DNA from: Caryophanales bacterium UBA6768
GTDB lineage: Bacteria > Bacillota > Bacilli > Bacillales_D > Amphibacillaceae
Reading direction: 5' to 3'
Length of the DNA stretch: 11,073 nucleotides
NCBI GenBank assembly: GCA_002453315.1
Contig: DKGO01000160.1
Span: 1 to 11,073, forward strand
Positions 1-6,722 of this stretch are shown one piece after another (within the stretch, counting starts at the first letter, position 1; each line of letters opens with the position of its first letter). A program made the translations under genes and the position numbers. Below the pieces are notes generated by a model. It had not been told where the DNA came from and did no database searches. It saw only the letters and a list, made by a program, of their open reading frames with translations.

Positions 1-60
1 TACCTATAATTTATTTATCATACAACAACATTGTATTTTTAACATATAGACAAATTTCTT

Positions 61-100
61 TAAAATAAAAAAAGCATCTTCATAGAGAAAAAAATGCTTT
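61..100 (-). terminator. Rho-independent terminator left of the island
   Basis: A 7-bp stem (AAAGCAT at 71-77 pairing with ATGCTTT at 94-100) with a 16-nt loop. On the minus strand it is followed by a T-rich tract (positions 70 down to 61). It lies about 180 bp beyond the displaced guaA end at 280-297. It may therefore be the original guaA terminator, cut off from the gene by the insertion (inference). Between 101 and 242 I see no gene; a weaker GGGAT/ATCCC hairpin at about 187-209 is followed by six Ts on the plus strand. Confidence 0.6.
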
Positions 101-243
101 AGGATTTACCTCTTAGAAAGAGTCTATATTCTATGTACCAAATTATAAAATTCATACGATGAAATCTATTTTGTGGCGTTTTTGGTGGGGATCTATATCA
201 AATCATCCCTTTTTTATACTCTTTACAACAAACCAAAAACCTG

Positions 244-297
244 TCAAATCAACGAAAACACTCAAATAAGGTTATACCTTTATTCCCATTCAATCGT
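244..297 (-). repeat. attL: displaced copy of the guaA 3' end
   Basis: On the minus strand, 280-297 reads Thr-Ile-Glu-Trp-Glu-stop, the C-terminus of GuaA. It matches the real guaA end at 6705-6722 at 16 of 18 bases. Past the stop codon the likeness continues weakly, including the identical 10-mer TCAAATCAAC (244-253 here, 6668-6677 at guaA) at nearly the same distance from the stop. Upstream of the Thr codon all similarity to guaA ends abruptly. A short duplicated gene end in direct orientation, next to a broken integrase gene, is what site-specific integration into a gene's 3' end leaves. The two base differences inside the core imply an old event or an imperfect attP match. Confidence 0.75.
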
Positions 298-359
298 ACA
301 TATCATAACATGGAGTGTTGTCACAACAGCCTCTGCAAGGGCTTCGTTCTAGGTGGGAT

Positions 360-818
360 TTACTCCGCATCTCCCCACATGGTAGATTTCATAGTATTCG
401 TAATACTTTGATTACCAATAAAATCAAACTGTTTTTCACTAGCTGTTTCTATCTTCACATTACCTGTCATTACCTCTGCGATTGACTCATCCAAACCCGA
501 CCACATATGAGAATAATGTCTCAATGTCATCTCAGGCAATGAATGATCCTTTCTTTTTGAAAGAATAAGTACAGAAACATTAAACTCATTAATTAAGTAA
601 CTTGCATGTGAATGTCTTAACCCCTTAGCAGATATAGGAATAACACCTGCTAATTTTGCTTAACGATTCATTATATTGGCAATTAACGATTTCGTCACGG
701 GTCAACCGTCATAACTAATAATGAAATCAACCTTAGCAAACTGTCCTTGCCTTTTCTTCCAAGCCTTCAAAATCTGAATTGTATCATCATCCAAAGTAAG
801 AACCCTTCTACCCATCTC
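360..818 (-). pseudogene. Tyrosine recombinase (integrase) C-terminal remnant
   Basis: The conceptual product is the catalytic half of a phage/ICE-type tyrosine recombinase, which would integrate and excise the element at guaA. Visible parts in order are [20 protein letters not shown] (typical inter-strand region), then SAKGLRHSHASYLINEFNVS with the HxxR catalytic block, then DHSLPEMT in place of the usual LGHSS, then TLRHYSHMW with the nucleophilic Tyr. The reading frame has TGA at 702-704 and TAA at 660-662 (where a Tyr of NRYAKLAG would be expected) and ends with TAA at 360-362. The N-terminal half, including the first catalytic Arg, is absent. The upstream edge runs directly into a RadC fragment. 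The gene ends 62 bp from the attL core, a normal distance for an integrase beside its att site. The product cannot be functional as read. Confidence 0.85.
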
Positions 819-1005
819 CTAAAATAATGTGATCGAGTATTTCAATTCCTACGACTTTTCCTTCTTCTATAAGCTTTCTCGTCACATGAATATCTTCCTG
901 ACTCGGCTCAGGATCTTATCAAGAGTAAGATAGTTGAAACGCTATCAAATCAATAGATCCACTTAGAACAGATGTCTTTTAAGTGTTGTTTTGTTATCCT
1001 TCAAA
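808..1005 (-). pseudogene. RadC/JAB-domain protein, C-terminal remnant
   Basis: In one minus-strand frame, 811-915 reads [19 protein letters not shown] and then [16 protein letters not shown], stopping at TAG 808-810. This is the C-terminal signature of RadC (family form: NHPSGDPTPS.EDI..T..L...G...GI..LDHII.GDG). Just upstream, two stops (919-921, 916-918) and a missing stretch replace the HNHPSG metal-binding segment. Farther up, KTSVLSGSID resembles the RadC strand before that region, with further stops at 979-981 and 994-996. RadC-like proteins are common in conjugative elements and plasmids; the role is uncertain despite the historical DNA-repair name. The fragment overlaps the integrase remnant by 11 bp in another frame. 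This suggests a deletion fused the two genes. Confidence 0.75.
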
Positions 1006-1011
1006 GTAGGA

Positions 1012-1062
1012 TTTTTCAAGAAAAAAGCTGAAAGATACGTGCAGGTAAACAATCAGCTTTTT
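1012..1062 (-). terminator. Terminator of the restriction-modification operon
   Basis: A perfect 10-bp stem (AAAAAGCTGA at 1022-1031 with TCAGCTTTTT at 1053-1062) and a 21-nt loop, about 85 bp after the enzyme's stop codon. On the minus strand it is followed by a T-rich run. It also has Ts on the plus side, so it could act in both directions. It separates the intact cassette from the radC/integrase remnants. Confidence 0.8.
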
Positions 1063-1146
1063 ATAATCATTATAATTTTTATAGCGAGAACAACCGTTTC
1101 AATTACAGTTTGTAAACATAAAACTATAACAAGTTCTCCCTATAAA

Positions 1147-4100
1147 TTATATCTCAAGTGTAACAGCATCTAAGGAATTTAACTTCTCTAAAACCTCAGT
1201 TTTAATTTTATCAAAATATTCATTGTTTTTAATAATCTCATTTTGAACTAAAAGATCTGGATTTCCATCCTTATCTATTGGAATAATTATTTCTACGTCT
1301 TTTATTATACTGACTGTGACCCGCTTGTTTTGTTCTCCTATCGCATGGCTTTTCAATATAGAAGATAAATATCTGTATAAATACTCAAGCTTTATTCTAT
1401 TTTTATATTTATTGTCTAAAACTAGAGCTCCACAGTGGGTTGTCATACTAAATTTTCCTTCTCTCATAAAAACCGTTCCTGCATAGACACCATCAGTAGT
1501 CCAAGTCAAACATTTTACATCATGATCAAATGTGTTAATTTTACCTATTTCACCTTCATCAATGGTCTGTGACGAGTAAACAGGATAATTTCCTCTATTT
1601 TCATTAATGTATTTTCTTGTGTACTTTCCTTTCCCTTTTTTAACTTTAAATAAATCATTAACTGTATAAATTTTAAAGTTCTTTGGAGTTTCCGTAAGAA
1701 TATTTAACTCTTCTATATAATCTATGTATCCTTTAGTTCTTTCATTCAACTCATCTTCCAATATTTTGTTTCTTGATACAGCATTTTGTGCTTCCAAGTC
1801 GAATAAATTAACGTCACTTTTATTTAAAGGAAAAGTAATTTCAACATCTTTGACCATTGTTGGATATAGTTTTGTGAATTCATCTTTTCCTTTATCGCCT
1901 TTTCTTCCTTTAGATAGTTCTCTAAAAATAGGTTCAAGAATAAACTTCACATAGTCTATATCAATTTCATGTTTAAACTGTTCCTTCGGTATAAGTACTG
2001 CTCTATCACCATTTACCGAAAACTTCCCATTTATCACCTTAATGTATCCAGCAAAACCATTTGTTGCCCATGTTAAGTATTTACCATCATAATCATAACT
2101 ATCTATTTTAGTTAAATATGTTGCATTTGAAGCTGAATAAACTGGATACTTACCCTTATTTTTATCACCATATTTTTTTGTATATTTCGAATGTCCTCTC
2201 TCGATATGGAATAAATCACTTATTTTATAGGTTTTATACCTCTTTTTTTTTTCATCCTCAGATTCATAGGTAAATAAGGATTGATATTCTTTTATTTCAT
2301 CTGCTATATCACCTATAAAATTACCAAAATCTAGTACACTCATTGTTTCCACTTCTTCAATTATGCCTAATTCAACTTTTTCTTGTTCAGTCCATTGCTT
2401 TTCGATTATCCAATCTTTTTCATAATTATCTTTAAATACATCAATGTCAATAACCTTACATCTAGAATCATTAGACACAAATGTATTCTTCGAACCTTTA
2501 AATTGATTAAATAAATCCACTGCAACTTCTAGTTGATTTTCCCCAGTTTCAAATCTATTAATATCAAGCGTTTCACCAATATCATTTACTAAATAAGTGA
2601 AAACAGGATGCTCTTGTCTTTCCGTTTTCTTATACTTTTTTGTTAATACTAAGATATACGTCTTCTTGTTTGTGGTAAAAAAGGTCTTTAAAGGTAAGGA
2701 AATTAAAGCATCGACATAACAGGATTCTAATACAAACCTTCTTAAATTAGAGTCGTTTTGCCTATTCAGCAATCCATCAGGAATAACAACAAATGCTTTG
2801 CCATTAGGTTTTAAGGCTCTTATTATCCATTCTAAAAACAATCCCTCAATTCCTAAACCATTGGCTTTATAATATGATTCTAATTCCAAATCCTTTCTAA
2901 TTTCATCTTTTAAATTACTACTCCCACTTGTTACATAAGGTGGGTTGGTTAGAATTAAGTCATATCTATTCTTAACTGGATCTCGTAGTGTACCCAATAT
3001 TGAATTCGTTTTTAAAATAAACGTTTCATTGAATAATTCAGAAACCTCAGTTGTCAAATGAGGATTGTCTTTAATTAATTCCGAAAAATATATCAGCATG
3101 TTTGCTTTTGCTAATATAATAGTTTTTTGTTCCTCACTATCAAACCCTTTATCAAAGCCATGTAATGTAATTTTTGGTGCTACCTTATCATTTTTTATTT
3201 CGTAAAACTGCTCAATCCTATCAGAAATAGCCTCCAATAAAAACTTACCTACACCACACGCTGGATCACATATTTTCATACCTTCATTAATTTCGGACAT
3301 ATTCACCATGGGTTTTATAACCTTCATTGGAGTGAAAAATTGCCCCCAGTTCTTTTTACTTATACTCTCTTTTAAAAAGCTTTCAAATAATTTACTTTTA
3401 AAATCATTATCTATGTTTTCTAATCTACCATAATCCTTAAATCTAAACAATATTTTTTTAAACACACCACTATATCCTTCAATCGCTTTATTATCTTTAC
3501 TTACGAAAATTGTACCGTTAATAATAGTCGTCTTATCAATAATGTTTTCTGGGAATAAATCTTTAATCTTAGTTCGTATACTTCTTGCATAAAAATCAAG
3601 AACTTCCTCATCCGAATTACCATCATACATCTTAATAAGTGAGTCGAAATTATGATATCCCTTTAAGACATCTAAATCACTCAAATATTTAAAAATAAAA
3701 AGTTCTACAAAAGTATAAAGACAGTTTTCTGGGGTCGCCCCACTCACAGACCATATATCCTGCCAAATTTGTTTAGCTAACGGTGTAGGATCTTGTAATT
3801 TTGATGAGATTAATTTTGAATTTCTTTCATTAATGGAATTATTACATTTCACCAATAAATCTATAAGATTCGAATCATCAATATCGAAATTAAAAATTAG
3901 TTTATCACCGTTTTCATAAAGCAATTTTTCTCCAGTTATACCATTTATCCAAATAGTTTCGATAGTATCTGTCACAATTGCAATTTTTGCTTTTAATACT
4001 TGAGAAACTTCCAATGCTTGATTAATAGCTTCCTTCTTTTTCGCTTCAGTATTAAATTCTGAGGGAGTTTTATTTTCTATTACTGCAAAAGTTAATTTGT

Positions 4101-4278
4101 TTTTATCCACTATTATTCCATCTGGCTTTCTATTTTCTATACCTTTATACGTTATATTCCTTATAATATTATTTTGTTTTAATGCCCTAATTGTAGTTGC
4201 ACCTATATTATAATACTTCCAATTCCCTATAATAAAAGGTTTATTTAAAAGATCTCGTTGTAATAATTCTTCACTCAT
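1147..4278 (-). CDS. Single-chain restriction-modification-specificity enzyme (Type IIG/IIB-like)
   Basis: A 1043-residue fusion predicted to cut and N6-adenine-methylate DNA at a bipartite site. Residues 1-130 look like an HsdR N-terminal nuclease region, with Pro52-Asp53 and Glu68-Asn-Lys70 forming a PD...ExK motif. Residues 165-300 resemble the HsdM helical domain. Residues 311-560 are the methylase core, with DPACGVGKF at 338-346 (AdoMet binding) and NPPY at 445-448 (catalytic). Residues 683-830 and 869-1005 are two HsdS-like target-recognition domains joined by a helical spacer (825-862), with a second helix at the C-terminus. No helicase motor is present, so cutting near the site without translocation is expected, as in AloI-type Type IIB or Type IIG enzymes. 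ATG 4276-4278 is chosen over an upstream GTG because AAAGGG lies at normal spacing before it. It overlaps the upstream regulator gene by 8 bp. The frame is intact. The exact subtype is inferred. Confidence 0.88.
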   Translation of the reverse strand: MSEELLQRDLLNKPFIIGNWKYYNIGATTIRALKQNNIIRNITYKGIENRKPDGIIVDKNKLTFAVIENKTPSEFNTEAKKKEAINQALEVSQVLKAKIAIVTDTIETIWINGITGEKLLYENGDKLIFNFDIDDSNLIDLLVKCNNSINERNSKLISSKLQDPTPLAKQIWQDIWSVSGATPENCLYTFVELFIFKYLSDLDVLKGYHNFDSLIKMYDGNSDEEVLDFYARSIRTKIKDLFPENIIDKTTIINGTIFVSKDNKAIEGYSGVFKKILFRFKDYGRLENIDNDFKSKLFESFLKESISKKNWGQFFTPMKVIKPMVNMSEINEGMKICDPACGVGKFLLEAISDRIEQFYEIKNDKVAPKITLHGFDKGFDSEEQKTIILAKANMLIYFSELIKDNPHLTTEVSELFNETFILKTNSILGTLRDPVKNRYDLILTNPPYVTSGSSNLKDEIRKDLELESYYKANGLGIEGLFLEWIIRALKPNGKAFVVIPDGLLNRQNDSNLRRFVLESCYVDALISLPLKTFFTTNKKTYILVLTKKYKKTERQEHPVFTYLVNDIGETLDINRFETGENQLEVAVDLFNQFKGSKNTFVSNDSRCKVIDIDVFKDNYEKDWIIEKQWTEQEKVELGIIEEVETMSVLDFGNFIGDIADEIKEYQSLFTYESEDEKKKRYKTYKISDLFHIERGHSKYTKKYGDKNKGKYPVYSASNATYLTKIDSYDYDGKYLTWATNGFAGYIKVINGKFSVNGDRAVLIPKEQFKHEIDIDYVKFILEPIFRELSKGRKGDKGKDEFTKLYPTMVKDVEITFPLNKSDVNLFDLEAQNAVSRNKILEDELNERTKGYIDYIEELNILTETPKNFKIYTVNDLFKVKKGKGKYTRKYINENRGNYPVYSSQTIDEGEIGKINTFDHDVKCLTWTTDGVYAGTVFMREGKFSMTTHCGALVLDNKYKNRIKLEYLYRYLSSILKSHAIGEQNKRVTVSIIKDVEIIIPIDKDGNPDLLVQNEIIKNNEYFDKIKTEVLEKLNSLDAVTLEI

Positions 4279-4480
4279 TCTTTTCACCCTTTAAATTATT
4301 AAAATAACTTAAATTTCGTTTACGAGGAACAATCTCTTGTAAATTTCTAATGCCATTTTTACTGATTTCTTTTTCAATTAAATATCTTACAGAATCAGAA
4401 AAATTACTTTGCGTTTCCGCAAATTTCTTTAAATCAAATTCACAATCTTTACTTAATCTGATTGAATATCTTTTACACAT
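4271..4480 (-). CDS. Small ribbon-helix-helix DNA-binding protein, putative controller of the RM enzyme
   Basis: A 69-residue protein. The start KRYSIRLSKD (about residues 3-12) fits the beta strand of a MetJ/Arc/CopG fold, followed by two helices (about 11-22 and 26-42, with FSDSVRYLIEKEI in the second). The tail after residue 43 is basic and polar and unrecognised. The ATG is preceded by a strong AAGGAGAG site with 5-nt spacing. The stop overlaps the start of the restriction-modification gene, so the two are translationally coupled and cotranscribed. Proteins of this fold bind DNA as dimers and usually repress their own operon. By analogy with controller proteins, it probably sets the level of the enzyme (inference). 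The inverted repeat at 4542-4558 over the promoter is a candidate binding site. It could instead be the DNA-binding half of an orphan antitoxin, but no toxin is adjacent. Confidence 0.7.
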   Translation of the reverse strand: MCKRYSIRLSKDCEFDLKKFAETQSNFSDSVRYLIEKEISKNGIRNLQEIVPRKRNLSYFNNLKGEKNE

Positions 4481-4521
4481 GAAAACTCTCCTTACTAGAG
4501 AAATTTAAATCATCTATATAA

Positions 4522-4550
4522 AGCTTATCAAAAAGAGGACAGTATGTCAA
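4522..4550 (-). promoter_or_regulatory. Promoter of the regulator-RM operon
   Basis: A consensus -35 TTGACA (minus strand, 4545-4550) lies 17 bp from TAAGCT (4522-4527), a weak -10. The transcript would start about 35 bp before the regulator's ATG and carry its AAGGAGAG site. The -10 assignment is the weak part; an AT-rich TTTATA just downstream is an alternative. Confidence 0.55.
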
Positions 4551-4558
4551 CGGCATAC
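4542..4558. promoter_or_regulatory. Inverted repeat over the -35 box, candidate operator
   Basis: GTATG (4542-4546) and CATAC (4554-4558) form a 5-7-5 inverted repeat covering the -35 hexamer. A dimeric ribbon-helix-helix protein bound here would block RNA polymerase, giving a feedback loop. The arms are short, so chance cannot be excluded. Confidence 0.35.
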
Positions 4559-4574
4559 AATTCTCTTTTGTTTT

Positions 4575-4908
4575 TCATTTTAATAAAATTATTTCAGTAA
4601 ATTCAAAACTAAATAGAAATTTTAAATTAATTCTTGAAAAATCATACTTCTTTATTATTTCCCTATATGTTCCTCTGTCTTTAGGCTCTTTTCCTTCTGT
4701 CAAAGTAAACCATACGGATTCAAATATTAATAAATTTTCAAAATCAAAACTTACAATTCCATAAACTTCTTACAAACCAAAATTACCTGCTTTATATACT
4801 TTTAAAAAATCTAAATATAGTTCACTAAAATTCACCTCCGACAAAATCGGCAAAATCCCCATGCATTTCTATCATTTCTTTCGCTTCCTCATAAGAGTAA
4901 ATGCTCAT
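4575..4908 (-). pseudogene. SUKH (SMI1/KNR4)-like immunity protein, frameshifted
   Basis: The frame opens at ATG 4906-4908 with MSIYSYEEAKEMIEMHGDF and reaches TAG at 4825-4827. In the next frame it resumes as SELYLDFLKVYKAGNFGL, meets TAA at 4770-4772, and continues EVYGIVSFDFEN to a final TGA at 4575-4577. The pattern FL..Y.AGNFG..E.YGI is typical of the SUKH superfamily, whose bacterial members are mostly immunity proteins for secreted polymorphic or contact-dependent toxins. Part of the domain between the start and the FL..Y block seems deleted as well as shifted. The start lies just past the stop of the LtrC-like gene (TAA then ATG, one base between), so it was probably the next gene of that operon. 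No matching toxin is visible here. The family call is moderate because the match is short and by eye. Confidence 0.6.
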
Positions 4909-4909
4909 A

Positions 4910-6287
4910 TTACCGTGCAAACTCACTAACCTTACCCACATCTTTCTCCACAGAATCCTTAACACCAGACTTTTCCTCACCTAAACCTAAACCCTCACTC
5001 GATTTATGATTTTTTTCAATCAGTTCATCCAGACCATATTCATCCAACCTTACCAAATCATCGAAATACATATTCTTAACATACTCTAGCATTTCTTCCT
5101 TACCCTCAAACTGAATAACTTCCTCTTCATCAATCACATCACCATAAACATGTTTAACAATTTTATTTTCATTTCTATAAAGATTTTCATTTATATCTAA
5201 CTCACTATTATCCCCAAGTGTTGTATATGCAAGCGGATGCTTCCCACTTGACCTTTCTTTCCTTAAACCTTCCCTTACAACATCCTCATCGTTTTCATAT
5301 TCATTAACAGAGAAACTTACCAACCCATCTTCCAACTCTTTCTCAAGGATTAAATCCTTTTCAATCTTTTCAATGAATCCAACAGATGTATCCTTCACTT
5401 CCTTTAACAACTTTTCTCAATCTCCTAGTTCCCTCCCTTTCATTCAATTCGCTAAATATTGCAAGGAATAATCACTCGTGTCAATTCCAAAATACTAACT
5501 GTAGAGTAAGCAACCATTTCAGCTTGAAATTACTTCTCAGCATCAGATAATCCTAAATGATTTTCATGGTTAGAATGATACAACTTCGCATGTGCCAACT
5601 CATGAATCATTGTTTTAATATTTTGTAACTCGCCATTTCTAGGATTAAGTCCAATGTGCCCATTATTTTCAGCCCCTACCGAATGATAATATGCTCCTTT
5701 TGCTGATCCTAGTTCATGAAATAGATCACCAACAGAAACATCCATATCACTTGCAATGGCACTTAATGAGTTCATAACCGTTTCATACCTGTCAAAATCT
5801 CCTTCCATCCACTTGTTAGGAAATATATTAGGCAAGTCTTCTGCTTTCGCATTTGTCTGACTTACATCAAACACATGTCCTAAACGGAAATACAACTTCC
5901 CCCTGTCCTGCTCCAAATCTCCACTCTTAATTTTCTCTTTCCGCAACTCGTTAGCAAAACGCAAACTCTTCCACTTACCATGTTCATCCTTGAACTTAGG
6001 TACTGTTTTATTCGGAACAAGAATTTTAATTCCTCTCCCACCCTTATTGATTGAAAAACCTTTATCCTTCCAACTTTTAAAACTTCCAACCGCTTTCGCT
6101 CCACTAAATTGTGATTGGATCAAACTTGTATTTCTAGATGAATACTGATAAAACCTCGACATATAGAACAAATACTCTTTAATTTGTTCAGGTGAGGTAA
6201 AATGTCCTTCAATTGCCCTATCCATTTCTTCTACAACTTGATTAACCCCTTCTCTTCCCAACCCTTCCTCTTATACTTCCTATTCAT
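4910..6287 (-). pseudogene. LtrC/ArdC-like antirestriction protein with zinc-peptidase motif, multiply broken
   Basis: The former gene reads as one protein across several lesions. It began at ATG 6285-6287, after AAAGGAG, with MNRKYKRKGWEE. A frameshift near 6260 leads into an ArdC-type N-terminal (ssDNA-binding) domain, with FTSPEQIKEYLFYMSRFYQY, GSFKSWKDKGFSINKGGRG and ILVPNK. Then follow IHELAHAKLYH, a gluzincin HExxH motif as in IrrE/M78 peptidases, and LGLSDAEK. TAA at 5530-5532 interrupts, FQAEMVAYS continues, a one-base shift near 5495 leads to YFGIDTSDYSLQYLAN, and TGA codons fall at 5444-5446 and 5417-5419. An acidic C-terminal region of about 165 codons then runs to TAA at 4910-4912. 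Such proteins are encoded by conjugative plasmids and ICEs of Firmicutes and may shield incoming DNA from restriction. At least five lesions make it non-functional, although 5530-6261 and 4910-5410 stay open. Confidence 0.8.
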
Positions 6288-6292
6288 TTCCA

Positions 6293-6430
6293 TCACTCCT
6301 TTTTACTGGAAACACATCTAAAATTTCTTTTGTATAAACGAACGTTGGTAAAAACAACTTCTTCACCTACTTCTTCCGCATGTAAAAGATATTCACTTTC
6401 ATCAATAACACGACCTATCAAAGGATCACT
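6293..6430 (-). pseudogene. 3' fragment of an unrecognised gene of the element
   Basis: A 45-codon open stretch follows an in-frame TGA (6431-6433) and ends at TGA 6293-6295. It contains DPLIGRVIDESEYLLHAEE and EVVFTNVRLYKRNFRCVSS. It has no plausible start codon with a ribosome site, so it looks like the surviving C-terminus of a longer protein. Its end holds the AAAGGAG site and touches the start region of the LtrC-like gene, so the two were probably in one operon. I do not recognise the family. It is cut off upstream by the terminator at 6454-6488. Confidence 0.4.
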
Positions 6431-6453
6431 TCACTTGGATAAAAAAAGACAAC

Positions 6454-6488
6454 AAAAAACACGCCTCCTATATGGAAACGTGTTTTTT
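6454..6488. terminator. Strong bidirectional terminator between guaA and the element genes
   Basis: A perfect 10-bp stem (AAAAAACACG at 6454-6463 with CGTGTTTTTT at 6479-6488), with a possible inner TCC/GGA pairing in the 15-nt loop. T-runs follow it on both strands. On the minus strand it lies about 215 bp after the guaA stop and would end guaA transcription before the element's genes. As it lies inside the element, it was probably brought in by it. Confidence 0.8.
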
Positions 6489-6532
6489 CTATCAAACATT
6501 ATTTTTGTCATAGCAACTGTACAATAATTTCG

Positions 6533-6637
6533 GGCGGGATAAACAACAAGTACCCTTTTCAAAAACCATTAAAACAAAGCATTTAAAGCTGTTTTAGGCG
6601 GGATAAAAAGCGGACAACCTTATCAAAATACATTTAT
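6533..6637. repeat. Two imperfect direct repeats 64 bp apart in the attR arm
   Basis: The identical 11-mer GGCGGGATAAA occurs at 6533-6543 and 6597-6607. The likeness extends through a C-rich stretch and TCAAAA to about 6573 and 6637. The copies sit 70-170 bp inside the element from the guaA core. That is where arm-type binding sites of a tyrosine recombinase or an excisionase are usually found (inference). A looser match, GGTGGGAT, is at 352-359 beside attL. Confidence 0.45.
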
Positions 6638-6641
6638 TCAA

Positions 6642-6656
6642 GTGATTTCAAATCAC
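6642..6656. repeat. 15-bp palindrome near attR
   Basis: GTGATTT-C-AAATCAC is a perfect inverted repeat with 7-bp arms around one base, about 50 bp from the guaA stop codon. It has no T-run, so it is not a terminator. It could be a protein-binding site for excision or regulation; this is a guess from position. Confidence 0.35.
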
Positions 6657-6667
6657 ATCAAAGCCCA

Positions 6668-6722
6668 TCAAATCAACATAAACCACCCTAATCAAGTATA
6701 GCAATTACTCCCATTCTATCGT
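6668..6722 (-). repeat. attR: guaA 3' end at the integration junction
   Basis: This is the guaA-proximal copy of the direct repeat. It consists of the TIEWE-stop codons (6705-6722) plus about 37 bp downstream, with TCAAATCAAC at 6668-6677. Integration here keeps guaA intact because the element supplies the same final codons. Confidence 0.7.

Larger units (their letters stand above)
280..6722. mobile_element. Decayed integrative element at the guaA 3' end
   Basis: The segment is bounded by direct repeats of the guaA 3' end (280-297 and 6705-6722). Between them lie a broken tyrosine recombinase, a RadC fragment, a broken LtrC/ArdC-like gene, a broken SUKH immunity gene, a 45-codon gene fragment, and one intact cassette of regulator plus restriction-modification enzyme. 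Known family behaviour: the conserved guaA 3' end is a common target for tyrosine-recombinase islands in many bacteria. No relaxase, coupling protein, replication protein or capsid gene is visible. The recombinase is truncated and interrupted, so the element is probably immobile. Everything recognisable in it is on the minus strand and it looks more AT-rich than guaA. Whether it began as a conjugative element or a plasmid-like island cannot be told; LtrC-like and RadC proteins favour a conjugative origin. Confidence 0.75.

Noticed and set aside
187..218. Plus-strand terminator GGGAT/ATCCC with a T-run
   Set aside because: The stem is only 5 bp with a 12-nt loop, and no plus-strand gene precedes it; it is noted only as a weak hairpin.
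991..1173. 60-codon plus-strand reading frame
   Set aside because: It runs through the terminator stem at 1022-1062 and the tail of the enzyme gene, has no ribosome site or family likeness, and is AT-rich chance coding.
1147..4278. PglX methylase of a BREX system
   Set aside because: The protein carries an N-terminal PD...ExK region and two HsdS-type recognition domains, and no brx or pgl partner genes are present.
4276..4287. Upstream GTG start for the restriction-modification enzyme
   Set aside because: The GTG at 4285-4287 lies within the AAAGGGTG ribosome site of the ATG at 4276-4278 and has no good site of its own.
4910..5410. A separate 166-residue acidic protein gene
   Set aside because: It begins at a TTG just after a stop, without a ribosome site, and its frame continues upstream into the LtrC-like protein across two TGA codons.
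5530..6261. An intact 243-residue zinc-peptidase gene
   Set aside because: The frame starts only at a TTG after a frameshift and stops in the middle of a conserved segment that continues beyond it in the same and then the next frame; it is part of a pseudogene.
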